Positions 1-11,220 of a stretch of DNA of 64,000 bases are shown here, one piece after another. How positions within the stretch are numbered: position 1 is the first letter of the stretch; every line of letters begins with the position of its first letter. The notes under the pieces are model-generated. The model was not told the DNA's origin. It was given only the letters and a program-made list of their open reading frames with translations, and searched no databases. Origin of the DNA: Aradus depressus (lineage: Eukaryota > Arthropoda > Insecta > Hemiptera > Aradidae); assembly GCA_963662175.1 (NCBI GenBank), contig OY759215.1:16915079-16979078 (forward strand), read 5' to 3'. A program made the position numbers and the translations under genes.

Positions 1-212
1 TTGTCCTCCCGTTTTGAATATTAAATAGAATTTGGAACATAAAAACCAATTTGTTCTTTATGGACAAAACTAGCTATAAGTTTCTTATTCCCTCCTGGAA
101 TGTCTTCATTTTAGGTTAAAGTTTTAGATATCTTCTACAGATAAAAGAAATCGTCATGTTTTTGTGATCATATGCAGACGAATTACCATATTATTACAAT
201 TCAGTTCCATGA

Positions 213-237
213 CCCCCCCCCCCCCCCCCCCCCCCCC
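213..237. repeat. Poly-C tract (C25)
   Basis: An uninterrupted run of 25 C residues, followed by A and CC. The rest of 1-564 is A+T-rich non-coding DNA in which I recognise nothing. Its exact length is the kind of value that sequencing often gets wrong. Confidence 0.9.
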
Positions 238-564
238 ACCCCATAGGATCTATTATTCTAAATGTCACTTGAATTATTCGAAAATGGTTAGAATTAAGTT
301 TTTAGCATTTTGGAGTTGGGAGGCCTCATAAGTTAAAAAAAACGCAGAATGATTCTGTAGTTATGTTCTCCGACTCGGACCTCGCACCATGCTATGTACA
401 ACGAACTTAATCAGCTGATTATTTGGTAATTTGAACTTACTATCCCAGGCGTTATCTAGCGGCAGTCTGATGAGCTACATTAATAGAACAATTTTTTTTA
501 AATAATAAAAATCGACCTCTGCGTCAAAACCTAAATTGTTTTCCTGTAACCTTTGCATTATAGC

Positions 565-660
565 TATTGTGACTCATGCCCGAAGTTTAACTACAAGGTC
601 ATGTCGCCTACTACCAGAGCGCTCTTTGGTCACTCTGGTGAACATGAGCCCGACATCTTG
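565..660 (-). mobile_element. SINE-A fragment, 3' part
   Basis: Reverse-oriented 3' piece of the tRNA-derived SINE family that recurs about 20 times here. The landmarks are GACTCATGCCC, then CGCCTACTACCAGAGCGCTC and GAACATGAGCCCGAC. The tRNA head is absent. The small ORF over this copy is incidental. Confidence 0.75.
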
Positions 661-1597
661 CCGACCCATAATACATTTATATTTTTTTTTTCGACTTTCA
701 CTCTAAAACACACATCCAAAACTTCCACTTTTCCTAAATTTTACGGTACCACTGTCTGTAGTAGTATCCATCTCTGGACAAAATTTCAAATGTCTTCGTC
801 AAACAATTGGAATATTACGAGGCTATGACGGATTGACGGACAGAAAGACTCTCGCCATATGAGTATACAAAGATTCCGCTTTTTATTAATTTGAGGAACT
901 GAACCCTAAGAACAGTTCTTTACAATGTTCACAATAAGGATGTCAACAAAAGGACCCACTCGAGTTATAAAGCGCCGTGCTTAATTGCATTATTTCATTA
1001 TAAATTCTGAATAACTTCAGTAAAGATTTTTTTTCCCCAATTCGGAGGGATTGAAAACGATGATTCAGTTTGGTTTTTGAATATCAGCAGTTTACAGGCA
1101 GTCTGAAGACCATCGAAGCGGATGTTGACATTTGGAAATATAAGTTGGAGGGTGGTCCCAAAATTCCAAAGAAGCCAAAAATCTGAAAATATTTCAAGTC
1201 TTTGACCCGTTGTATTTTTTTTTTTTTTTACTGATATATTCATGTATTTTTTTCTTTTCCTTTTTACTGTGTTTGTGGGTTGCCAAAAACAAGAACATTT
1301 GTAAAATCACATCGAAAATTTTTTTTATTTTCTTCTTTATTGGACTAATAAATAATGTTATTGAAGGTTCCTCCAGAATTTGTTATATATATAACACGGT
1401 TTTGCTATTTTCAATTGGAAATTTCTAATTTATATAGGTAATATATCATCTTAATAGACAAAAATGGCGTTTAAAAAAAAAATCTTAATTATATTAATTA
1501 GAATCTTGGCCTATTAAGCATATTTGATTTTATGCTCGAAAACAGTCATTCTATATTTTGGGAACTTCAACAGTATTTTGACTCCAAAATATAAACC
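661..1597. other. No recognisable feature
   Basis: A+T-rich DNA with poly-T/poly-A runs (for example 1213-1229). Short ORFs on both strands (998-1243, 1210-1428) are low-complexity, rich in F, I, K and N, and match no family I know. Confidence 0.5.
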
Positions 1598-1996
1598 AGC
1601 TATAAGAAGTGTACGTGAAATTAGGTAATCGGTCAGAATTTGAGGTTGATTTTTTATTGGAATTCCATGTTTACCGACACCCTGGTTCCAAAAATGAAAA
1701 ATACATTTCTGTCTGTGAACATGATAGAATGAATGTATCGACACCATATTTTATATGTGTTTCCAGAATCTCCTAAGAATGACGCCTAATTATTTTCAGC
1801 GAAATCAGCCAAAGGGAAGTAAGGATGATTAGGGGAGAGACAATACAAAAATTATAATAACTGCAATAAATGTATCGACGCGACATTTCATATTTAAATT
1901 CAAACGTCTATGAGGACGACACATAATAATTTTCAGTGAAATCACGCGAAGGGATGGGGGGTTTAGGGAAAGGGTTCAACTCAAAAACAATAATAA

Positions 1997-2943
1997 TAAT
2001 AATAATAAACGTCTTTATTTCTTTTTCTTTTTACAGATGTACATAATTATAATAATATTGACCGACAATACTCATGGTCAAATTGACCGTCTGAGGGGTT
2101 ATCTCTTCTATTTCTACTCGCACATATATAAAAGTGACGAAACAAAAAAAAATCAAATACAAATGCAGCAATTTACAAAATTAACTTAAATGATCCTTAA
2201 AAAAAAACTAACAAAAAATAAAAATAAAAAACATCTTGCTGTTTATATATCACTAATAATTAAACTCTGAAACCAGCTCAAATCTATAATTCCAGGCGGC
2301 TTTGCAATAGTTAATTAAACTTTTGTAATTTCGTCCATTTACATATTCAATAAACTGAACATAGCTTAACTCTGCTTTACTAAAATAGATAAGACGAAAT
2401 TCTTTTAAGATAAGGCATACGGCAATAAAGTGAAACACATCTTCATCTTGCTTGTTATTACACATGGAGCAAAGTTCGATTTCCTTAGTGTAAGAATACT
2501 TATTTAAATAAAGAAGTTCACCTCGTACCTTCAGCACCCAGCTTATCGAATTCGCATCCATCTCTGAAAAAATAACTTTATTATCTGTAACTAACTGTTT
2601 ATATAAAGTATGCTTGGTACTATTTATTGATTTTAATTTATATTCATTAATAAATTTATCCCTTACTTTATTTATAATATCATTCCCTTTTATTCTGCCA
2701 TCCAAAAAGTCAGTAATATTAACATTACAGTTATTACAAATAGATTGCACTTCGTTATACCAAAATACCTTTTTATCGATGACATTCCTCGTAACAATGT
2801 TTATATATCTATAACATGGGAGATTTAAAGATAACTTTATAAAATGTAAATGTAATTTCAATGTAAACAAGAAAACAGGCATTAAATCAGATTCTAAATA
2901 TAAGAAGAAATCTGCTCTGTTTCTGGCCAGCTTTAAACATTTT
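1997..2943 (-). mobile_element. 5'-truncated non-LTR retrotransposon (LINE) with (TTA)n tail
   Basis: Read on the minus strand, this begins inside coding sequence near 2943, continues through a LINE C-terminal domain (2253-2942), passes an A+T-rich 3' UTR and ends in a (TTA)n microsatellite at 1997-2012. 5' truncation with a simple-repeat tail is the standard product of target-primed reverse transcription. It splits a family B repeat, so it inserted after that repeat. Confidence 0.75.
2253..2942 (-). pseudogene. LINE ORF2 C-terminal fragment with CCHC motif
   Basis: About 230 codons are open on the minus strand. The frame continues upstream of the first ATG (2882) to the insertion edge, so that ATG is not a true start. 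Early residues (ARNRADFFLYLESDL) and the following hydrophobic stretch resemble the region after the reverse transcriptase domain of Jockey/CR1-type LINEs. Near the C-terminus is CSMCNNKQDEDVFHFIAVC, a C-x2-C-x9-H-x4-C motif. This is the zinc-finger-like signature many LINE ORF2 proteins carry after the RT. The endonuclease and RT domains are missing, so it cannot be active. The frame is intact to its stop, which suggests a fairly young copy. The exact clade is uncertain. Confidence 0.75.
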
Positions 2944-3115
2944 TTAATAAATTTAAGAATTTATCGACACAATATTTAGTATCAAGATTCAGAAACCCCT
3001 ATGTAAGTCATTAATTTTTAGCCCAAACGACCGACTGGTTTAGGGGAGCAAAAAGTTAATTGATTAATTTAGTTGTGGGGAAGTATATTGTTGGTTATTC
3101 ATCGACGACTTTTTT

Positions 3116-4038
3116 TGTGGGTCTCTGTACATATTCTTCTCACCTCAGAACATAAGTATACCTACCGAATAGTTTCTACTCTTTACCGCAGGCAGTTCAC
3201 AGTTCAAAAGGACAGGTAGTTTCCAGTTTTGTAGTCTATCAAGGAGGAAAGCCTTTATATACTGTACTAGTATTTTTATGAGTAAAGTCATACTGAGTTG
3301 AATTTATTAGCAAACCGTTTGTTAATTAAGGTTCGGAGTTGGTGACCAGGTCACATACCGCAACGACAATGACCTCTTAAAGATTGTAAGATCGACCTTG
3401 AAAACAGTTTAAATAGCAGCTTAGATTCCTCGCCGGAAGAACAAAAGAAGGAGACCCTGCAAATAAAGATGCAGAGGGAGATACGATGCCTTAAATAAAG
3501 ATGTATGTGAGATATGGATGGTATCTGGAGGGGAGGTAGGATGTCTTGATCAACGACCGCCTTCCGAAACAACTATCTTAAATGAGAATCTCTTTGTCGT
3601 ACTTTCTCCTCATCCGATGAAGCTACACGACCACCCTGAGGGACTTCAACTAAGCCCTTCTTCAAGGTACCAACCCTAATGCTTTTAAAATAAGATACGG
3701 ATCCCTTCTCTTCCCCAGCCCTTTTATATCGTATCTTTCATCATCATTTTATTAGACAACACTATCCATCAGAGAAAAAAAGAAAAAGAAAACAATAACT
3801 ATATCATTTATAACACTAATATGACCCTTTTCTAGATAAAGTGAAGTGTGATGATTATAATAACTATGAAGATATCGATGGGGGATGTATTCTTCAGTAG
3901 AACTTTATATGAAGTTATTTTTTTTTTAAATGTAGTTCAAAGTGGCTAACTAGGTGGTTAGAGTGATAAGCTGCTGAGCTAGGAGTGATAAAGTGGTTAG
4001 AGCTACAAACTTAAGAGTGGATATCGATAATAATATTG
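3116..4038. other. No recognisable gene
   Basis: Mixed unique-looking DNA. The minus-strand ORF at 3351-3572 has no recognisable motif and I do not treat it as a gene. From 3955 to 4020 there are short imperfect direct repeats (GTGGTTAGAG-like, GCTGCTGAGCTAGG), possibly a duplicated SINE head edge. Confidence 0.4.
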
Positions 4039-4275
4039 AGGTAGCTGAGTGGTATGCGTGCTTGCTTACTGAGCTCAAGATCGTGGGTTCAAAACTTTTC
4101 ACTTCTAGATAAAAAAAAACATTGATCGTGCCTTTATTTGGATGGGACTTTAATTTTGAACTTTGGATTTAGGTGAGTTGGGCTCATGTTCACCAGAGCG
4201 ACAAAAGAGCTCTCTGGTAGTGGGCAATATGACCTAAAAACATTAAAGCCCTATCATGAGTCACAATAACTAACT
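4039..4275 (+). mobile_element. SINE-A copy, internally decayed
   Basis: The tRNA-like head is seen at GTAGCTGAGTGGTATGCGTG (A-box) and GTGGGTTCAAAACTT (B-box region). The 3' part has GTTGGGCTCATGTTCACC and GAGTCACAATAACTAAC. The middle of the body is diverged. Plus orientation, ending in the ATAACTAAC tail type. Confidence 0.85.
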
Positions 4276-4280
4276 GAAGT

Positions 4281-4625
4281 AATTTATTTATTTCCTTTAA
4301 ACCATAACATGGTAATAGGATACGTCAAAAGAATTTATACATTAAGATATATATTTATAACTACTTGAGTCTAACACACCTATGACTAGTAGTAATAACA
4401 AAGTTAAATGAAATTAATAAAACTGAACAAATAAATACTTAAAAATATAAAAGTGTATAAACAAATTAATACAAGATACGTTTATAATAAGTAGAGACAT
4501 TTTTCAATTTAATAATTAAGATAACTATTTTTCGAAAAAACTCTTCGGAAGTGTCTTTATCCCAACGATGTTTCGGGACGTTCTTACATCCCATCATCAG
4601 GTCCCAATGTGCAAGATATAGAAAA
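4281..4625 (-). mobile_element. LINE family F 3' end
   Basis: This closely matches 60337-60775 in the same orientation, and shorter segments at 62095-62330 and 63075-63133. On the minus strand the 3' terminus reads like CCATGTTATGGTTTAAAGGAAATAAAT. It lacks a coding part. The upstream end (4560-4615) has the sense sequence CTGATGATGGGATGTAAGAA next to GTCCCGAAAC, a short inverted motif. Confidence 0.7.
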
Positions 4626-4892
4626 AAAAACAAAAAACAATGTAACTATAACAATATATGAAATCAATTATAAATGAATATATAAAAAAGTCTAAATAAA
4701 TAAAACATTATAAATGAATAAATAAAACAATCACGTGTACATTCAACTGACCTTTAAGGTGTGGAGGAACTCCACATAATAACAATACTATTAAGAAATA
4801 AAATTAAATTAATAAATAAATACTTGGAAATATGTGTATAAAAATAATAATATTATTAAGTACAGTAGATCCAGTGTTTAATTTAATGAAAA
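4626..4892. other. A+T-rich spacer
   Basis: AATAAATAAA-type simple sequence with no feature I recognise. It ends at the TTAA target site of the piggyBac-like element. Confidence 0.5.
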
Positions 4893-5455
4893 TTAACCCT
4901 CTAATGGTAAGGTGAACTTTTGTAACGCATACGGTAAGATGGGGGGTCTGTATGGACCCCACGTGTATTTCTTATAATTTCGGGTTTACTTAAAACACTT
5001 ACATCAAAAAACATAATTAATGGTCTTAGTTGACGTCAATCCATGAAAAAATAGGTTATTAAAAAAAAAAAAAACTACCTAATTGATAATACTAAGTATA
5101 TACAATCAGTAACAAAAATTTTCGGACAATTTATAATTTTGTTTTTCTTTTGCAGTTACACATAGTTATATGGCAAAATATTTAATTCAAGCAAAGTTTT
5201 AAATTTCGAGATCATCAATCATTTCAAAACTCCGTAAAACAATTAATTAAACATTTACAGCTAATAGGAACTTTTGCATTAATAATTGAAGACAAGAAAT
5301 TTTTCTGGACACCTGTTGTTTGTTTTGTAAACAAATGCGACTCTGATCATGATCTTTAATCCCTTCTCAACCAACCGCTAATACCGAACAAATGAAATGT
5401 GTTTACATCCTTCTATTACTGCATTCAGTAGTTATTTGTATTTCCTGCTGTCAAG

Positions 5456-7000
5456 ATGGGTCGAACATCTTTTGAAGTTCAACAGATAATAATTTTTAAT
5501 TATGAAAAAGGATTAAGTGTCCGCAAAATCGGTGGTATGGTAGGCCGAAGTAAAAGCACCGTAGCCGATGTAATTCGAAGGTATAAGCACGAGGATCGGA
5601 TAGATTTGAAATCTTCCTCTGGCCGTCCAAGAGTATTAAACGAGCGAGAAAGGTGTAGCGTTGTCCGGATAATTAAAAACAAGCCCTCGAGGAGTGCACC
5701 TCAGATCGTCGCCGAGGTATACAGAGAAACGGGAAAGAAAGTTCACCCACAAAATGTTTGAAGAATTCTAAAAGAAGCAGGATATAATGGGAGAGTATCA
5801 AAAACCGTTTGTGAGTGAAAAAAATATAAAAAAAAGATTGAGCTTCGCAAAAGAGTTCCAGAATCATTCAGAAATTTTTTGGAGTAATGTCATTCATCTG
5901 CGAGGTAAAATAAACTTAAGCACTCCGTCCTTCGGATGGGATGTTAAGCGATGGTCCCGAGCCTGTACGATGTCAGGTCAAAGCGTTTGAGCTCTCACAT
6001 AAACACACGCATGCAATTGATCTCTGATGTTCACACGATTACAAAATTTTTAGTACATATTATTATGTATACATATACTATATGTATAGGGAAGTAAACA
6101 AAAGTAAAGTAATAGTATATGTATACATATATTACATGGAAGTAAACGGACATGATCTGGAAACATTTATTTGTCGAAATATCGGAGAAAAAACGTTTAA
6201 ATTAGAAAAATTGGGTACTTAGTTTCTTTAGAGGGAAGGTGGAGGGGATAGAGTAGGGGGAAGGGACGGTTTCTGCCGAGGGTCAGCGCTGCTGTCGCTC
6301 TCTTCCAACGTCATATCACAAAAATCTAGTTTTCTGACATTACATGACCTGAGATTTCTTTTTATGTTGTGAAGAGTTACAAGATACAAGAATATTTTAT
6401 TATTGCGGTTTGTTCTATTGCAAGCAAATACTTTTGAATGTAAGTTTAATATATTTAGTCCCGACAGTCGCGACAAAATTTGGAGAAGGCGTAATGAAGA
6501 GCTGAATCCAAAAAATTTAAAACCAATAGTAAAACATGGGGGTGGCTCAGTGATGGTGTGGGGGTGTATGGCGTCTAGTGGAATTGGTGAACTGGTTTTC
6601 ATTGAAACCACCATGACTGGAAAAGTTTATGCCGAATTACTAAGGAGCAATTTGAAAAAGAGTGCTGAAAAACTTGGGATTTTACGGACTTTTCATTTTT
6701 ACCAAGACAACGATCCGAAACACACCTGTGAATTGGTACGTACTTGGCTTTTGTATAACTGCCCTAAAGTTATGAAACCCCCCCCAATCGCCCGATCTCA
6801 ACCCAATTGAACACGTATGGGGTGAGCTCGACAGGAAAATTCGATTAACACCCATTGCTTCAAAAAACGAATTGAAACAAAAGTTATTAGAAGAGTGGGG
6901 TAAAATATCTCCAAATTTCACCAAAAAATTAGTTTCATCATCAATGCCGAATCGAATGAAAGATGTTATTACACAAAAAGGGTACCCAACCAAATATTAA
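5456..7000 (+). pseudogene. Tc1 transposase pseudogene
   Basis: The N-terminus (MGRTSFEVQQIIIFNYEKGL...) is a Tc1-type paired-like helix-turn-helix: LSVRKIGGMVGRSKSTV, then the GRPRVLNERE hinge. A TGA at 5759-5761 interrupts what should read NVRRILKEAGY (probably CGA to TGA). A frameshift near 5790 leads to SEKNIKKRLSFAKEFQ...FWSNVI. A SINE piece and unrelated DNA (about 5895-6420) then break the DDE domain, removing the FSD segment with the first catalytic aspartate. Coding resumes with KFNIFSPDSRDKIWRRRNEE, GGGSVMVWGCM and the second catalytic block FYQDNDPKHT. A C7 run (6778-6784) shifts frame before SPDLNPIEHVWGEL. It ends GYPTKY-stop at 7000. At least four lesions; inactive. Confidence 0.88.
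5902..5978 (+). mobile_element. SINE-A body fragment inside Tc1
   Basis: This matches the SINE body: GGTAAAATAAACTTAAGCAC, TCCTTCGGATGGGATGTTAA, and GGTCCCGAGCCTGTACGATG. Neither the tRNA head nor the 3' third is present. It sits at the break in the Tc1 transposase. The following 440 bp (to about 6420) match nothing else here and contain TATACATATA-type palindromic simple sequence (6058-6130). Confidence 0.75.
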
Positions 7001-7347
7001 TTAACATTATGGTTTTTGAATTTGTGAAATCGTAAAAAAAACATTGAATTTATTTATAGTTGTTTACATTTTTGTCCGAAAATTTTTGTTACCTACATTA
7101 CTTGTTATAAAATTTATTAAATTAAAATATTTATTTGTTCTAATCAAAGCTGTTTTTCCTTTATCCTAACCCACTTTTGAATTCTTATTCTTGATTGAAA
7201 AATGGCTTTAATTATTTTTTTAAATTATTTTTTATTACTTGTGCATTTAATTATTATAATTTTTTATTGAAAAATCAAACCGTCCGAACATTTTTGTTAC
7301 TGGCTGTATATTTTTTTTTTTTTAATGTAAAAAGAACTCTCTCAGTG

Positions 7348-7614
7348 CTAGTTGATGCATCTCTCTAGCATCATCGGAGGAATCTGCGGTTTGTTTTTCC
7401 GTAATGTTTCTACATATATAAGTTTATTTTTCTGGAGTTCTCCAGTTAGATCGTAGGAGGTAAACCAGTTATCTGCTGTTATATTTCTATTGGTCCCTTT
7501 CCACGAGTTGGTGAGTCGCAGTACGTATTGAGCCGGCATATGTAAATTATTGATTTTTTCAATTTCTTTGCCGACATAGGGTATTCCTCCCAAAAAATAA
7601 AATTGTATTATCAT
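7348..7614 (-). pseudogene. piggyBac transposase fragment
   Basis: An 88-codon minus-strand ORF holds a clear piece of the piggyBac DDE transposase (DDE_Tnp_1_7): YVGKEIEKIN, then VLRLTNSWKGTNRNITADNW, FTSYDLTGELQKNKL and ETLRKNKPQIPP. The ADNWFTS segment corresponds to the family's conserved (T)DN(W/F)FTS block around a catalytic aspartate. Both the N-terminal and C-terminal thirds are missing, and the ORF ends at a stop just before the nested Tc1 side. It lies inside TTAA-flanked inverted repeats, which confirms the assignment independently. Not functional. Confidence 0.85.
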
Positions 7615-7942
7615 ATTTACTATATTATTTTATTACAGAAAACAAATTAGTTTTCTACATAACAAAAATAAATTCCGAGTTGAAAATTTTAGGTAAGTGA
7701 AGGTAAAAAAATATACGCAAACGGTGAGGTGGGGTCCGCAGAGCCGGACACGTGAATTGCAAACGAGATTGAGAAGAAGGGGTAGCTTACCTGAGACTTC
7801 CGGTCGGTCTGGATGCTAGACGAAGACTGCGAGATAGGATACCTTTTGGTTTTGTGACCTTGAGACGAGTTCCCTAGAAGGTACGTAAAGTAAACAACGT
7901 TTGGAGTCCAAAAATACCCCCACCGTACCATTTGAGGGTTAA

Positions 7943-9201
7943 GATAATTATTTTCTATAATTTTGGTCTCAAACCTCTCTCAAATGTACCTTTTCTTTTT
8001 CTCTACAACTATTACTTGAACAGATTTTTGATTAGGGATTAGAATTTTGATGAACACTTGATCCCGGATGTTTACATGATTTCCATTTTTCCTTATACTA
8101 AATGTTTAAGAAGGTAAAAATGATTTAAATGAAGCATGAAAAATATCAAATTTGTTGGCTACGTCTTCGACTTGTTGTTAGCCAAAGTGGTGTGTTCTAT
8201 TATCCTCAAACTAGACATTTCGGGGTTTTCCTTGAAGTCTTAAGACATTGATTGAAAACAAAAAAAATAAATAAATAAAATAAAAAGCTTTTTTCTTCAG
8301 AAAATATATTTGTTTACCTTTCGTGTTTGTTTTTTTATTGCGCATTTTGAGCAGACTTCATTTGAGGATGAAGACAAAGGAGAGATAGTCTAGGTAAAGT
8401 GAAGAACCGTGTCAGGAGATGGGCCAGTCTCCCAAACTGAGAAGAGGCCGCCTCCAGTATGTACTTAGGGGCTATTTACACAAACACCCCCCAAGATCCA
8501 ATTAAAACGGTGTACCCTGATCAAAGGTGCCACCTCTCCGACCCAGTCTTGTTAATGATTTACATACGATACCCAGCCCCCAACTTGAGCCCTTTCCTTC
8601 TTATATAAATTACCTCCCATCAGAGCCCACTTCTTGTCCTCTCTCACCTATTACAAATTCCTTTCAACGCCTGCTTTAGACACTAAACCAACCGTTTAAT
8701 TTATATTTATGACTCGTTCTTGGCTCGGATAAGAAGGCATTCCATAGCTGGAGTGCCGTCGGACAGCTCTTGTCTACGATAATACTTCTAGTCTCTGTCA
8801 ATAAGACATTTATCAAAATGTTGAATAAAGCTTTACAAAAGACCTATGATGTTTCTATGAAACAGCTCTAACACAATAATCATTCTTTTATATCTCAATG
8901 TACAATACATTATTTATTTTTACTATTTTCCCTTGTGTAAGCTGTTGATATTTGATCCTTACTTATTCCTTCCTGTACAACAAATTACTTTCTCACATTT
9001 AAGCACAGAGATAAATGGTTTAATATAATGGAAATACTATCAAGAAATTCAGATAAAAAATATTTCGATAGCCAAATTCTTTTTCAACGACCCACAAGAA
9101 AACAAACTCACGTAGAAGAGTTCGTCGTTACGATAAAAATTGAATTTTCCGTCGCCACTATTAATTCATTTACTTATTTACGAGATATATAATGAGCAAA
9201 T
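7943..9201. other. No recognisable feature
   Basis: A+T-rich with a somewhat C-rich stretch at 8460-8640. No ORF of note and no repeat I can match inside the window. Confidence 0.45.
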
Positions 9202-9411
9202 ATGTTAGCTGTATACAGGAATATGTTTCTGTGTAATGTGATGGGAGAAGTCAGCAAGCGCTGGCACTCCCTAGAATATAGTAACATGTTTAAACGTCTC
9301 ATAGAAGAAGTCGAGACCATCTCCTTTTTAGACAGCGAGGAGGATTGTCTGGATGGGATTCAGAGGATAGTACTCGAGCAAAAGAGATTAAAGTTTATTG
9401 TGGATGGTTAA
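9202..9411 (+). CDS. Unrecognised short ORF, 69 aa
   Basis: ATG to TAA, with a balanced residue composition unlike the poly-K/F/N noise ORFs nearby: charged and amphipathic, with RLIEEVETISFLDSEEDCLD and GIQRIVLEQKRLKF. I do not recognise a family. It could be a last exon, a decayed transposon piece or chance. No clear splice acceptor or promoter is evident, so it is listed only as a candidate. Confidence 0.15.
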   Translation: MLAVYRNMFLCNVMGEVSKRWHSLEYSNMFKRLIEEVETISFLDSEEDCLDGIQRIVLEQKRLKFIVDG

Positions 9412-10847
9412 ACATTTAAAAAGCCACTATTCACAAAACATGTAAAAAATGTCTTTCTGTTATTCATTCTGAAGTCTGCTGAGGAAACCAACCAATCTGG
9501 TCACAGTTACCAATCTGGTCACAGTTACCAATCAGTCTCTGCCTATAATTGGTAAAGTTTTGGAAAAAATAAAAAATAGTATATTATATAATTTTTTGAT
9601 GACCGCTATTCAGTGCGCAACATAATAATTCCTGTCGGATAACAGCTGACACTCTGAAAAGATCAGTGCGTTATTCCGTTCGGTTTTACTTTTACATTCA
9701 CGACATACTTCCAATGAAATTATTCGCATCAGTGTAAACAACTGCACATAAATTTGGGGATGCCTCCAACACAAGACTTCGTCGGAACTTTAAAACTTCC
9801 AAGTAAATCTGGAGACCGTTAGAGGAGGTACTCATTTTACTGTGTTGAGTATTATAAATGTTTTACTGTATTCAAACCTTGTATAACATTTTTTTCGTTG
9901 ATTGTATGAAATTAAGAAGAATTAATTTGAAACGTGCTAATTGATTATTTGAATGATTGAAAGCTAGACATTTTCAAACAAATATATTCTAGTATCCTAA
10001 TTTCTTTCCTGAGGAGTGGCATTTGGCAAATCCCCAGCCATGGCGCCTTGTAGCTATGGCGCCAATTAGTGTTATGATGATCCTCCGCCATGGCGCTTGG
10101 CGAGAAAAATGCAAATAGATGACTCAATTAATCATCGTATGACAGCTTGTTCATTACAACATTTACATCAAGTTCTATTCACTAATTTTTTTTTTTTTTT
10201 TTGGCTTTATTTGTTTTCTTCTATTTGTGCACTTGAAGCAAAACAAACAAAAAAAAATTCTAATTCAAATTGCACTTTATACTTGCCAATGCAATCATTA
10301 AATCTGAATGCAACAACATTTATCCATTAGACAGAGCAGTAGGTGTGGATAAAACTAATGCCTGGCAATAAAATGTTACATGGAAACCAGGTGATGAAAC
10401 ATGTTTCTTAGAAACAGACCGACTTGGGTTCTCATTTAAATCTTCTCCGAATGAATGTCTTGGGTCTGTTGAACAGTCTGGGCTTATCCCTTGTTCTCCA
10501 CTCCACAGATTTATATTTATTTCAATATTTAAATCCATCTAGTCCTCCATATTTTACAAAATTTAAAACTAGGTCCGTGAAAACTTTTTTTTTTTACTAG
10601 TGAAACCATGCCACCAAAGCCCTACGCTCTAGCCCGCACGGCGACCAAAACTTATTTGAATATTCTAACTAAACATGAAATAGACTGAAAGAGTATATGA
10701 CGTCTTTAATTATCTTTACCTGTTATTTTATGTACATCTAGGTATTTTTTTTATGCCGAGTACTAACGAAGTTCACTATAGTTTTTACATGACCGTCGAA
10801 AGCGTAGACGGTAAGAAGTTGAACTTATAAGTTGTCTAACTTATAAG
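9412..10847. other. Mostly featureless; short tandem repeats
   Basis: Holds an 18-bp tandem repeat at 9491-9533 (ACCAATCTGGTCACAGTT, twice plus a partial), three ATGGCGC-type motifs in 10038-10100, and a T16-type run near 10186. Minus ORF 10320-10538 (72 aa) has mixed composition but no family I know. Confidence 0.45.
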
Positions 10848-11133
10848 TTCATATCGCCTACTAGCAGAAAGCTCTTTCGTCGCTCTGGTGGACATGAGCC
10901 GACTTTACTCTGGGAATCTGAAATTTTGCCTACCCAGGTTTATTCATCCAGGGTTGGGAGTCTTAACGAGTACCTGACATCGTAAAAGCTCGGGACCATC
11001 GCTTAACGTTCCATCCGAAGAAAGGCGTGCTCAGGGTTTTTCATCTCCCAGATAAAAAATCTAAGGGCCTCGGCCGGGTTTCGAACCCGCGATCTTGAGC
11101 TCAATAGGCTAGCACGCTACCTCTGAGCCCTCC
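10848..11133 (-). mobile_element. SINE-A, near full length
   Basis: Reverse-oriented. Reading left to right: the 3' region (ATCGCCTACTAGCAG), the body (GGGACCATCGCTTAACGTTC), then GGCCTCGGCCGGGTTTCGAA (B-box reversed) and a decayed head ending CTCTGAGCCCTCCCATCG. The 3' tail is replaced by an imperfect inverted ACTTATAAGTT motif (10822-10848). Confidence 0.85.
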
Positions 11134-11203
11134 CATCGCTCTCTCTATAAAATATAAAGAAAAATACGTTTATGTTTTTTAAAATATTGTCTATTTCATA
11201 AAA

Positions 11204-11220
11204 TAGGTTAGGTTAGGTTT
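11204..11220. repeat. Short TTAGG-type repeat
   Basis: AGGTTAGGTTAGGTTT gives about three insect-telomere-type TTAGG units on the plus strand. It lies about 70 bp beyond the head of a SINE, so it is not that SINE's tail. Too short to imply a telomere. Confidence 0.6.

Larger units (their letters stand above)
1598..3115 (+). mobile_element. Family B dispersed repeat, split by a LINE
   Basis: Family B recurs across the window. Its left end resembles CAGCTATAAGAAGTGTA followed by GTAATCGGTC. Its middle has imperfect tandem units of roughly 130-150 bp, each with ATGAATGTATCGACAC, an ATTTTCAGC motif and a purine-rich AAGGGA stretch. Its right end is GGGGAAGTA...CATCGACGACTTTTTTT. Here 1598-1996 is the left part and about 2944-3115 the right part, separated by a minus-strand LINE. 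No coding capacity is visible. It is probably a non-autonomous DNA element, but I cannot name the superfamily. Confidence 0.6.
5103..7306 (+). mobile_element. Tc1/mariner transposon with IR/DR-like ends, nested in piggyBac
   Basis: The inverted ends are CAATCAGTAACAAAAATTTT (left) and, reverse-complemented, CAGCCAGTAACAAAAATGTT (right), each preceded by TA (5101-5102, 7307-7308), the Tc1 target site. A second, inner repeat occurs on each side: 5294-5311 (13 of 18 to the outer repeat) and 7074-7091 (exact reverse complement of 5110-5127). The outer-inner spacing of about 190-210 bp resembles the IR/DR ends of Sleeping Beauty-like Tc1 elements. It carries a broken transposase. Confidence 0.85.
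4897..7938 (-). mobile_element. piggyBac-like transposon, internally deleted, with nested Tc1
   Basis: The element is flanked by TTAA on both sides (4893-4896 and 7939-7942), the diagnostic piggyBac target duplication. The terminal inverted repeats are CCCTCTAATGGTAAGGTG on the left and, reverse-complemented, CCCTCAAATGGTACGGTG on the right (16 of 18 match). Just inside each end is a G-rich block (near 4926-4968 and 7713-7760) related in direct orientation: ACGGTRAGRTGGGG, then CACGTG or ACACGTG. A transposase fragment lies at 7348-7614 on the minus strand. Most of the original body is gone, and a Tc1 element occupies 5103-7306. Non-autonomous. Confidence 0.85.

Noticed and set aside
6228..6614. 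128-aa minus-strand ORF
   Set aside because: It is the antisense shadow of the Tc1 transposase and flanking insert; composition (P/S-rich from complemented codons) fits a shadow.
9491..9533. CRISPR-like or regulatory repeat
   Set aside because: Just an 18-bp tandem duplication without spacers.
11204..11220. Interstitial telomere
   Set aside because: Only about three TTAGG units; far too short and surrounded by ordinary sequence.
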